A DNA stretch of 43,467 bases from assembly GCA_910587245.1 (NCBI GenBank), contig CAJULX010000016.1, forward strand, positions 1 to 43,467, read 5' to 3'. The translations under genes and the position numbers were made by a program. The DNA comes from Candidatus Gastranaerophilales bacterium. Its GTDB lineage: Bacteria; Cyanobacteriota; Vampirovibrionia; Gastranaerophilales; Gastranaerophilaceae. Positions 8,716 to 14,884 of this stretch are shown piece by piece (position 1 is the first letter of the stretch; the number at the start of each line of letters is the position of its first letter). Below the pieces are notes generated by a model. That model saw nothing but the letters and a program-made list of their open reading frames with translations, did not search any database and had not been told where the DNA came from.

Positions 8716-9336
8716 CTATTGTTCTTCCTTGTTCTCCTGTGCGGGTGTTTCGCCTTCGGTTGCAACATTAACAAACACGGGTCTTAACACCTTATCAAAA
8801 AGTTTATAGCCTGTCTGCAATTCATCTATAACCGTGTTTGCAGGGTAATCATTAGTAGGGGTCTGCATTACGGCTTCATGAAGATTCGGGTCAAACTCTT
8901 CGCCTTTTGCTTCAATTTTTTTCAAACCGATTTTATCAAGAGTGTCGTAAAGCTGCTTTATGCCTACATCGTAGCTTTCTTTTATTTTTTCACATTCCGT
9001 CATATCGGCGATGGATTTTTTGGCACGTTCAAAAGTATCCAAAACGGTGATAATTTTTTTCAAAGTGTCTTCCGCGCCATATTTTAAAAGGCTTTCGCGC
9101 TCCTGCATCTGGCGTTTTCTGAAATTATCAAAATCGGCTGCAAGCCTTAAATATTTATTGTTTAAGCTGTCTAATTCAGCCTGAAGCTTTTCCGTTTCAT
9201 TGTTTTCAGGCTCTTTATTTTCTTCCTGCGGTTTATCTTCCGTATTTTCTACAGCTTCTTTTTCTTCTGTAGTTTCCGGTTCAAAATTTTCGTTTTTAAA
9301 GGGATTATTTTTTTCTTTATCCTCTTTTTTGAACAT
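8716..9336 (-). CDS. grpE: nucleotide exchange factor GrpE
   Basis: This 206-residue protein releases ADP from DnaK. It has a long acidic, disordered N-terminus (about residues 1-48, rich in Glu/Asn), a long dimer coiled coil (LNNKYLRLAADFDNFRKR), and the C-terminal beta wing with the motif EFDPNLHEAVMQ followed by VIDELQTGYKLFDKVLRPVFVNVA. The start has AAAGGAG 7 bases upstream. It is the first gene of grpE-dnaJ and has a sigma70-like promoter (9371-9398). No CIRCE (HrcA) element is present in front of it. Confidence 0.96.
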   Translation of the reverse strand: MFKKEDKEKNNPFKNENFEPETTEEKEAVENTEDKPQEENKEPENNETEKLQAELDSLNNKYLRLAADFDNFRKRQMQERESLLKYGAEDTLKKIITVLDTFERAKKSIADMTECEKIKESYDVGIKQLYDTLDKIGLKKIEAKGEEFDPNLHEAVMQTPTNDYPANTVIDELQTGYKLFDKVLRPVFVNVATEGETPAQENKEEQ

Positions 9337-9349
9337 GGTTTTCTCCTTT

Positions 9350-9414
9350 AAAAAGTTAATCGTTAATAATATTGTAGCGTATCAATATCTTATGTCTAAT
9401 TATATTAACTTTTT
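9350..9414. repeat. 11-base inverted repeat bracketing the grpE promoter
   Basis: AAAAAGTTAAT at 9350-9360 and ATTAACTTTTT at 9404-9414 are perfect inverted copies 43 bases apart, with the grpE promoter between them. The copies are AT-rich, so chance is possible; a pair of operator half-sites is the alternative. Confidence 0.4.
9371..9398 (-). promoter_or_regulatory. sigma70-like promoter of grpE-dnaJ
   Basis: On the minus strand, TAGACA (complement of 9393-9398) and TACAAT (complement of 9371-9376) are separated by 16 bases; each matches the consensus at five of six positions. The leader to the grpE ATG would be about 30 bases. Confidence 0.6.
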
Positions 9415-9494
9415 ATTAATAATTTAAAAATGCGCAAGGCGGGCTAGGTTTTTATGTTTGAAAAATGATAAACGGTGAAAACTCTTGTGCGGTG

Positions 9495-9665
9495 CTACTT
9501 TTGGATACCGTTAGCAAGAATTGTATATTCATTTTCATTTATATCTACAATTGCCCATCGCACAGGTTCAAGCCCTGCTTTAATTATAGCGTTTTCAATC
9601 ACGTTAATTTCAGGCAGAGAGCCTTTTTTGAGCGGAATTTTTATCTTTTTTTCAATGATAGCCAT
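9495..9665 (-). CDS. small hypothetical protein (56 residues)
   Basis: I do not recognise this protein. It begins MAIIEKKIKIPLKK and has a mixed composition (acidic, Ile-rich, with GLEPVRWAIVDI) that reads like a folded small protein rather than random sequence. It follows the nucleoside transporter gene on the same strand by about 90 bases, so it may belong to that transcript. The weak point is the start: no clear ribosome site precedes the ATG at 9665, and an upstream in-frame TTG at 9725 is no better. The remaining non-coding stretch to grpE (9337-9494) shows only the grpE promoter region. Confidence 0.45.
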   Translation of the reverse strand: MAIIEKKIKIPLKKGSLPEINVIENAIIKAGLEPVRWAIVDINENEYTILANGIQK

Positions 9666-9758
9666 AGTTTTAAATGTTTTTTCTTTTGTTTTTGCTTTAT
9701 TTTGCTTGTAATGCTTGCAGGGCAAGACTTTTTAACGTAAATTTATATAAAAACCTTG

Positions 9759-11033
9759 TTACATCAATATTCCTGCCATACATGCAGAAACATACGAAGC
9801 AAATGTACCGCAAATCAGGGCTTTTATACCTAATTGAGCCAGCTCTGCACGTCTTGTAGGCGCAAGTTCGCCTATACCGCCGATTTGAATAGCAATAGAG
9901 CCGAAATTTGCAAAGCCGCATAGTGCAAAACTTGCTATAGTCAAAGCTTTTGGTGTTAAGATTTCCTTCAAAGCCGCTAAATCAGTGTATGCGATGAATT
10001 CATTCAATACAAGTTTTTCACCCATTAAAGCACCCACCGTTGAAATATCGGGAAGCGGTACGCCCATAACAAGGGCAAATAAGCTGAAAAACGCTCCCAG
10101 TATGGTTTTTAGGCTCAGATTATTCAGGTCTAAAAACGGTAGTGAAAGGTGAAGCGTGTTAGAAAGGAAGTGCCCGAAACCCGCTAATACCCAGTCTATC
10201 ATGGCAATTAACGCAAGGAGTGCTATAAGCATTGCGATAACATTTAATGATACTCTCATACCGTCTGATGCACCATGAGCAATTGCATCTATTAAATTTA
10301 CGTGGGTTTTTTCAATATTAACGGAAACTTTGTCTTTAGTTTTACTTTCTTCCGTTTCGGGGTAAACAATTTTGGAAATTACAAGCGCCCCTGGAGCTGC
10401 CATAATAGAAGCGGCAAGCAGGAATTTAGCAGGAACGCCCATTGCAATATAAATTGCCATCACACCCCCTGCAATACAAGCCATTGAGCCTGTCATACTG
10501 GCTAAAAGCTCTGATTTTGTGGCGGTTGCAAGGTAAGGGCGAATCATAATCTGGGCTTCAACCTGTCCTACAAAGGCGCTTGCGATGTTTGAAAGGGCCT
10601 CTGCGCCCGATACATCCATTATTTTATACATAATTTTGGCGAAAAATGCCACTATGCGCTGCATTATGCCGAAATAATAAAGTATATTTACGATTGCCAT
10701 AACAAAAATTATGGTTGCCATTACTTTTATTGCAAATAAAAATGATGCGCCGGGGTAGAAAAGCTCGTCAATCTTGCTTCCTGAGTTATTAAGGAAGCCG
10801 AAAACAAAGTCTGCGCCTGAATTTGAGAATTGTAAAATTTTCTCAATTCCTGCGGCCAAAATTTCAATTATTTTTTGCCCCAAAGGCACTTTTAAAATAA
10901 AAACTGCAAGGAAAAATTGGAGTAAAAGCCCTGAAATAACTGTTTTTAGGCTGATTTTTCTTTTGTTGTTTGACATCCAGAAACATATGCCGAGTATAAC
11001 TATTATCCCGAAAATTCCAACAAATCTTTCCAA
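9759..11033 (-). CDS. nupC: concentrative nucleoside transporter (CNT/NupC family)
   Basis: This 424-residue inner-membrane protein imports nucleosides with a cation. The family features are visible: an N-terminal three-helix region, a central gate segment GQVEAQIMIRPYL, re-entrant segments with SMTGSMACIAGGVMAIYIA, and the C-terminal GVPLPDISTVGALMGEKLVLNEFIAY motif ending in a hydrophobic LICGTFASYVSACMAG segment. The start is a TTG with AAGGAAG 6 bases upstream. A well-formed promoter lies at 11104-11133. Whether the coupling ion is H+ or Na+ cannot be read with confidence. It presumably supports nucleoside salvage, alongside the dCMP deaminase at 13985. Confidence 0.93.
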   Translation of the reverse strand: MERFVGIFGIIVILGICFWMSNNKRKISLKTVISGLLLQFFLAVFILKVPLGQKIIEILAAGIEKILQFSNSGADFVFGFLNNSGSKIDELFYPGASFLFAIKVMATIIFVMAIVNILYYFGIMQRIVAFFAKIMYKIMDVSGAEALSNIASAFVGQVEAQIMIRPYLATATKSELLASMTGSMACIAGGVMAIYIAMGVPAKFLLAASIMAAPGALVISKIVYPETEESKTKDKVSVNIEKTHVNLIDAIAHGASDGMRVSLNVIAMLIALLALIAMIDWVLAGFGHFLSNTLHLSLPFLDLNNLSLKTILGAFFSLFALVMGVPLPDISTVGALMGEKLVLNEFIAYTDLAALKEILTPKALTIASFALCGFANFGSIAIQIGGIGELAPTRRAELAQLGIKALICGTFASYVSACMAGILM

Positions 11034-11103
11034 TTTTTTCTTCCTTATTTTACTGTCAATGGGGCTTTTTATGATTTTTTACAAGTTTTCCTAAGACATT
11101 TTT

Positions 11104-11133
11104 ATTATATTCTAAAGAGTTTTCACTTTGCAA
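11104..11133 (-). promoter_or_regulatory. sigma70-like promoter of nupC
   Basis: On the minus strand TTGCAA (11128-11133) and a perfect TATAAT (complement of 11104-11109) are 18 bases apart. The leader would be about 65 bases. Confidence 0.6.
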
Positions 11134-11172
11134 GAAGTTTTTAAAAAGCCCGTTTTGCCGCTTTAGCGGTGG

Positions 11173-11985
11173 TTACTCTTCAAATGCAACGGGAGTAGTA
11201 GTTTTCAGGGTGCGTACAAGTTCTAAGTCAATATCGGCATAAATTGCCCCGTCTTCTTCCGTGCCTTCCGCTAAGATATCTGCCAGCGGGGATACTATCA
11301 TAGAATGTCCTATATTGCCCAGAGGGTCTGCATTTCCGCTTTCGTTTGAAGATATAAAATATACAAGATTTTCTGTTGCTCTTGCTATGTTTAAGGCTCT
11401 AAATACCCTCATATTCTGCTCTTTTTGACCTTTTATGCTTTTTAAATATGCCCATGCGGCAGGATTTACAATAATTTCAGCCCCTTTTTGTGCAAGTTTT
11501 TTATAATGCATCGGATATTTAATATCAAAACATATTGCAAGCCCTGCTTTTGCAAAGTCTAAATCTACCACCACGGGCTCGTTTTCGCCCGCCGTTACTT
11601 TAAGATTTTCCGTTCCGCCGAAATATTTAAAAAGGTGGATTTTATCATATTTTGCAATGGTTTTACCTGTTCTATCCAGTACAAACATTGTATTATAAAG
11701 GTTTTCGCCTCTTTTTGTTATCAGCGTGCCTGCTATAATATTTGTTCCGTACTTTTTTGCCAGCTCAGAGAGAAATTCTACCGGTTTTCCGCCGTTTTCA
11801 GGGTTTGGAAAATCAACATATTTATTTGACACGCCTGTTGTGAAAAATTCGGGTAAAACTATTAAATCAAGCGGTTTTTCGCTGTTTTTTGATATAAAAT
11901 TTTCAATAATATTTTTTACTTTTTCAAGGTTTTCATCGATTTTATTTAATACGGGTTCAAATTGAATGCTTAAAATTCCTGCCAC
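11173..11985 (-). CDS. nitrilase-superfamily carbon-nitrogen hydrolase
   Basis: The 270-residue protein carries the Glu-Lys-Cys catalytic triad of the superfamily: Glu46 in VLPEFF, Lys115 in YDKIHLF and Cys152 in AICFDIKYP. The layout is closest to the omega-amidase/Nit2-like branch, which removes the amide from alpha-ketoglutaramate-type substrates, but the substrate is not certain. The GTG start at 11985 is chosen because AAGGAGG ends 5 bases before it; a longer reading frame upstream is not supported by a ribosome site. A promoter with perfect TATAAT lies at 12008-12035, giving a short leader. It appears monocistronic. Confidence 0.88.
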   Translation of the reverse strand: MAGILSIQFEPVLNKIDENLEKVKNIIENFISKNSEKPLDLIVLPEFFTTGVSNKYVDFPNPENGGKPVEFLSELAKKYGTNIIAGTLITKRGENLYNTMFVLDRTGKTIAKYDKIHLFKYFGGTENLKVTAGENEPVVVDLDFAKAGLAICFDIKYPMHYKKLAQKGAEIIVNPAAWAYLKSIKGQKEQNMRVFRALNIARATENLVYFISSNESGNADPLGNIGHSMIVSPLADILAEGTEEDGAIYADIDLELVRTLKTTTPVAFEE

Positions 11986-12007
11986 AGTGCCCTCCTTTTT
12001 GCACATA

Positions 12008-12035
12008 ATTATACCAAATAAAGTTCCTTTGTAAA
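12008..12035 (-). promoter_or_regulatory. sigma70-like promoter of the nitrilase-family gene
   Basis: On the minus strand TTTACA (complement of 12030-12035, five of six consensus) and TATAAT (complement of 12008-12013) are separated by 16 bases. The start site would be about 20 bases before the GTG. Confidence 0.65.
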
Positions 12036-12170
12036 CTTTTGTAAAACTTCCGTATAAAATCTTTAAGTTTGTTTTAAATTTTGCCGATATCCATGGTGCA
12101 AGCAAGTTTTGCAGCTAATAAAATGACAATAGAGTAAATTAAAAAAAAAGAACAAAGGAGTGCAACAACA

Positions 12171-12881
12171 ATGGGTATGTCTGCAAGCCAGGGCCGTTTC
12201 TTAATGTTAACGGCACAAAAAAGCAATAATGAATTTCAAGCCCAATCTATTACGTTTCAGCGTATGATGCTTGCTGATAACGTTGAAAGATGGACTGATG
12301 AATATAATGATTCTCTTGCAAATAAAACCCTTTTGTTCGGGCAGACAAATAAAGAGGCTACTGCAGTAAATTATAATGCAAGGCTTACATATGCCGATAT
12401 TGTAAGAGACAGAGATGAAGGCGGAATGAGTATGTCGCTTGTATCTGCGACATCTAATAAAATTGTTGTGCCTGAATTACCTGAAACATTCCCTGAGGGT
12501 AAAACCAGAGATGATTATTTTGTGTGCCCTGATGTAAACGATACGGATTTCTTGGAGAAAAACCTGCGCGAAGGCAATTTCCTTTTTGTAGGGTTTGATA
12601 TGAATAATATCGCATACTTTGATGAAAGCGAATGGGACCCCGTATTATATAACGATAATAAGATGACGCAGTATATATCCGATGTTTACGATAAAACGGA
12701 TGATGCCGAGGCTCAGTCTTTATATGACAAACGGACGGCTCAATTCCAAAGAGCGGATAAACTTCTTGAATGCGAGCTTAAGCGTCTTGAAACCGAGCAT
12801 AATGCTCTTGAAACGGAAATAGAAAGCGTTCAAAAGGTTATTAAAGATAACGTTGAAGCAAGCTTTAAAACTTTCGGCTAA
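12171..12881 (+). CDS. MGMSASQ-type uncharacterised protein with C-terminal coiled coil
   Basis: This 236-residue protein has no function I can name. It starts MGMSASQGRFLMLTAQKSNNEF and shows no signal peptide or membrane helix. The N-terminal 50 residues are predicted amphipathic helix, the middle is acidic and mixed, and residues about 185-230 form a heptad-like coiled coil (LLECELKRLETEHNALETEIES). I recall similar N-termini in other uncharacterised proteins of gut Melainabacteria, but cannot verify it here. GGAG lies 11 bases before the ATG. It is monocistronic, with a terminator at 12994-13017. Confidence 0.75.
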   Translation: MGMSASQGRFLMLTAQKSNNEFQAQSITFQRMMLADNVERWTDEYNDSLANKTLLFGQTNKEATAVNYNARLTYADIVRDRDEGGMSMSLVSATSNKIVVPELPETFPEGKTRDDYFVCPDVNDTDFLEKNLREGNFLFVGFDMNNIAYFDESEWDPVLYNDNKMTQYISDVYDKTDDAEAQSLYDKRTAQFQRADKLLECELKRLETEHNALETEIESVQKVIKDNVEASFKTFG

Positions 12882-12932
12882 TTATTTTAAAACTGCGGCG
12901 CAATATGCTGTTAAAAAAATCTAAAATATAAA

Positions 12933-12959
12933 AACACAAAGGTTTAAGGCCTTTGTGTT
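12933..12959. terminator. 10-base-pair hairpin, possible first terminator or RNA-stabilising stem
   Basis: AACACAAAGG at 12933-12942 pairs perfectly with CCTTTGTGTT at 12950-12959 around a 7-base loop. It has no T-run on the plus strand and a broken T-rich stretch on the minus strand, so it may protect an mRNA 3' end or terminate leftward transcripts from 13332. Confidence 0.45.
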
Positions 12960-12993
12960 CCAAATAAATTTACTCCATTGTTCATTTTGATTG

Positions 12994-13017
12994 CCCCTTT
13001 TAAAGGGGCTTTTTATT
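12994..13017 (+). terminator. intrinsic terminator of the MGMSASQ-type gene
   Basis: CCCCTTT and AAAGGGG form a tight stem at 12994-13008, followed by CTTTTTATTTT on the plus strand. It lies just before the convergent small gene ends at 13027. Confidence 0.7.
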
Positions 13018-13026
13018 TTCAATATT

Positions 13027-13332
13027 TTATGCAACCCATGTTTTGCATAATCTGCCGTTGGCATCCACGGGGTGATTTGTGCCTCCAAGCCCGTTTTCAA
13101 AGCCTGATTTTTTCGCAAAACCTATGTCGCTTACTTCGTTTAATTCCTGCGCATGCTTGTTTGCGCCTCCGGTTACTCTTGCGCCTTCAGTTTTTTGAAT
13201 TTCCGGAGTAAACGGGTTAATTTTTGCACCGTTTTGCCCGCCTGCGCCGCCTTTTGGCTGTTTAACTTCTGAGGCTTGATAATTCTGTGCCGCAAGAAAT
13301 GCGTTGTAATTATTTTTGATTGGTGTTGTCAT
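13027..13332 (-). CDS. small glycine/asparagine-rich hypothetical protein (101 residues)
   Basis: I do not recognise this protein. It begins MTTPIKNNYNAFLAAQ and is polar, rich in Gly, Asn, Lys and Gln, with no membrane helix and only one Cys near the C-terminus (RLCKTWVA). It looks largely unstructured. A good ribosome site (TAGGAG) lies 9 bases before the ATG, which supports expression. A TATAAG -10-like box on the minus strand (13369-13374) lies beside a 16-base palindrome (13375-13390), so regulated expression is plausible. Confidence 0.65.
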   Translation of the reverse strand: MTTPIKNNYNAFLAAQNYQASEVKQPKGGAGGQNGAKINPFTPEIQKTEGARVTGGANKHAQELNEVSDIGFAKKSGFENGLGGTNHPVDANGRLCKTWVA

Positions 13333-13374
13333 TTGTTAAAACTCCTACATTTAAATAAAAACAATTTGCTTATA

Positions 13375-13390
13375 AAAATTTCGAAATTTT
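13375..13390. promoter_or_regulatory. 16-base perfect palindrome, candidate operator
   Basis: AAAATTTCGAAATTTT is a perfect palindrome in the gap between the divergent small gene (13332, minus) and hsp20 (13501, plus). It touches a TATAAG box on the minus strand. A partial second copy (AATATTTCGATTTT) follows at about 13411-13424. Confidence 0.5.
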
Positions 13391-13500
13391 AATTACATGT
13401 TACAAAAATTAATATTTCGATTTTACCTGCGTGGGGGTGTAGTTTTTTCCTCATACAGGGCAAAATGCTTTTGTTTATTAAATGAAAGGAAATTTAAACA

Positions 13501-13956
13501 ATGAGATTCAGTCTTATAAAAAGAGAACCGTCTTTTTTCTTTGAAAATATGCATGAAGATCTTCAAAGGTTTTTAAAAGATACATTCGGCGATGTGGAAC
13601 CTTCAGGCAGCAAGCCTTTTGAGCGTACTTTCCGCCCTGCTGTGGAACTTTGCGAAGATAAAGAAAGCTATAATATAAGAGTGGAGCTGCCTTGTGTTAA
13701 AAAAGAAGATATTACGCTTGCGCTTACTCCTGAAAATCTTATTATTACCGCGGAATCAAAATTTAAAAAAGAAGAAGACAAAAAAGATGTTAAATATTCT
13801 GAATTTCGTTACGGTAAATTTTCGAGAAATATTTATTTTGAACATCCCGTGCGCCTTGAAGAAGCCGACAGCGAATTTAAAGACGGGATTTTAAATATAA
13901 ATCTTAAAAAAGTGGAGCCCAAAGGGGAAGAAGTTAAAAAAATAGAAATTAAATAA
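13501..13956 (+). CDS. small heat-shock protein, Hsp20/alpha-crystallin family
   Basis: This 151-residue ATP-independent holdase prevents aggregation of unfolding proteins. The alpha-crystallin domain spans about residues 38-140, with PAVELCEDKESYNIRVELP at its start and the conserved FKDGILNINLKK near its end (the A-x-x-x-nGvL motif, with Ser-Glu-Phe in place of Ala). The N-terminal arm is short and the C-terminal tail lacks an obvious IxI motif. AAAGGAAA precedes the ATG at normal spacing. It is monocistronic with a bidirectional terminator downstream. It would cooperate with the GrpE/DnaJ system encoded nearby. Confidence 0.93.
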   Translation: MRFSLIKREPSFFFENMHEDLQRFLKDTFGDVEPSGSKPFERTFRPAVELCEDKESYNIRVELPCVKKEDITLALTPENLIITAESKFKKEEDKKDVKYSEFRYGKFSRNIYFEHPVRLEEADSEFKDGILNINLKKVEPKGEEVKKIEIK

Positions 13957-13959
13957 ACA

Positions 13960-13986
13960 AAAAGGGGCTTTAAAACTGCCCCTTTT
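13960..13986. terminator. bidirectional intrinsic terminator between hsp20 and the dCMP deaminase gene
   Basis: AAAAGGGGC (13960-13968) pairs with GCCCCTTTT (13978-13986) around a 9-base loop. T-rich flanks on both strands let it serve both convergent genes; it overlaps the last two bases of the deaminase gene. Confidence 0.75.
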
Positions 13987-14440
13987 ATACTTTTATAAAA
14001 TCTTTCGATAATTCATCTTTTATATGTTCGCAATCAATGTGCTCAATAGGCGCGCCTGTTTCTTTTTGAAGGTATACATCTTTTATGCCCGCCTGAACAA
14101 TAAATCTTTTACATAATATACATATAAAATTATGTCCGTAAATATACATTGTGGCGCCTTTGCATCTGTCCTGCCCTGCCTGGATTATGGCATTTTGTTC
14201 GGCATGGATTGAGCGGCAGGTTTCATATCTTGTGCCTGATTCAATATTATTTATAACGCGGTAGCAATACCCGAGCTCCATACAGGAAACCACTTTTGAA
14301 GGAGTTCCGTTATAGCCCGTAGCTTTTATTTTATTATCTTCGCCTACAATAACGGCACCTACCTGTGCTCTTATGCAATTTGACCTTGAAGCGCAGGTTT
14401 TTGCAATTTCCAAAAAATATTCATTCCACGGTTTTACCAT
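13985..14440 (-). CDS. comEB: deoxycytidylate (dCMP) deaminase, ComEB-like
   Basis: This 151-residue zinc enzyme converts dCMP to dUMP, feeding dTMP synthesis. The zinc and proton-shuttle residues are visible: His79 and Glu81 in SIHAEQNAI, and Cys107 and Cys110 in FICILCKRF. The allosteric-type region with TGYNGTP is also present. The usual PCxxC motif has Ile in place of Pro, a mild oddity. AAAGGAAA precedes the ATG. A promoter with a perfect -10 box lies at 14484-14513, partly inside the upstream HTH gene. Confidence 0.9.
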   Translation of the reverse strand: MVKPWNEYFLEIAKTCASRSNCIRAQVGAVIVGEDNKIKATGYNGTPSKVVSCMELGYCYRVINNIESGTRYETCRSIHAEQNAIIQAGQDRCKGATMYIYGHNFICILCKRFIVQAGIKDVYLQKETGAPIEHIDCEHIKDELSKDFIKV

Positions 14441-14483
14441 AATATTTTCCTTTCAGCTTTAATTTAAAGCTTTTTTCAAAAAT

Positions 14484-14513
14484 ATTATACAGCAATTAAA
14501 GAATTGTTGTCAT
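14484..14513 (-). promoter_or_regulatory. sigma70-like promoter of the dCMP deaminase gene
   Basis: On the minus strand ATGACA (complement of 14508-14513) and TATAAT (complement of 14484-14489) are 18 bases apart. The -35 box lies within the last codons of the HTH gene. The leader contains a small AGCTTTA/TAAAGCT hairpin (14455-14471). Confidence 0.6.
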
Positions 14514-14786
14514 ATTCTCTCTTTTTTTGAAGGCGGAAGATACGCCGTCCACTCCTTCCCAGTTTTCTGACGGTGAAATTCTTATATTATATCCGAGCAC
14601 CATGGTGATATCCCTTAATTCGCTCCATTTTACGGTGTCCGTATTTAATTTTCTTGAAAGGTTTGACTGTGTAAAAGAATATCCAAAGCGCTTATTAAGC
14701 TCTTCTGCAAGGCGTGTCAAGGAAACATCCCGCATAAGGAGCATCCCTTTTATCAAGTGTTTTGTGCTAATATCTCTTCCGTGCAT
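14496..14786 (-). CDS. helix-turn-helix protein of the lambda-repressor-like fold
   Basis: The 96-residue protein has a DNA-binding-type core at about residues 8-66: LIKGMLLMRDVSLTRLAEELNKR, then FTQSNLSRKLNTDTVKWSELRDITMVLGY. The segment around SQSNLSRKL is the likely recognition helix. It resembles small phage- or plasmid-type XRE proteins. It is divergent from the large prepilin-like gene, and the 98-base gap holds an inverted repeat over that gene's promoter, so I infer it may control itself and the prepilin gene. No clear ribosome site precedes the ATG; a TAAAAT box lies 16 bases upstream, so the leader may be very short. Confidence 0.72.
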   Translation of the reverse strand: MHGRDISTKHLIKGMLLMRDVSLTRLAEELNKRFGYSFTQSNLSRKLNTDTVKWSELRDITMVLGYNIRISPSENWEGVDGVSSAFKKRENMTTIL

Positions 14787-14836
14787 ATATCAATAATGAT
14801 GTATTTTAGCTACTAAAGTTGATTTTTTATACTAAA

Positions 14837-14856
14837 TTTGATATGATTATATCAAA
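14837..14856. promoter_or_regulatory. inverted repeat, candidate operator between the HTH and prepilin genes
   Basis: TTTGATAT (14837-14844) and ATATCAAA (14849-14856) are perfect inverted arms with a 4-base spacer. A further TATGATAT follows at 14857-14864. The repeat covers the -35 box of the prepilin-like gene. Confidence 0.5.
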
Positions 14857-14867
14857 TATGATATAAA
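14838..14867 (+). promoter_or_regulatory. sigma70-like promoter of the prepilin-like gene
   Basis: TTGATA (14838-14843) and TATAAA (14862-14867) are 18 bases apart. The -35 box is inside the inverted repeat at 14837-14856, so a bound repressor would block it. Confidence 0.5.
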
Positions 14868-14884
14868 TTAAAGGTTGTTCTAAA

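Noticed and set aside
9337..9494. CIRCE (HrcA) element before grpE-dnaJ
   Set aside because: No TTAGCACTC/GAGTGCTAA arms are present; only an unrelated AT-rich inverted repeat is seen.
9545..9570. GGTTCAAGCCC resembling a tRNA T-loop
   Set aside because: The flanking bases do not form a five-pair T stem, and no acceptor, D or anticodon arm can be assembled. It lies inside the small minus-strand gene.
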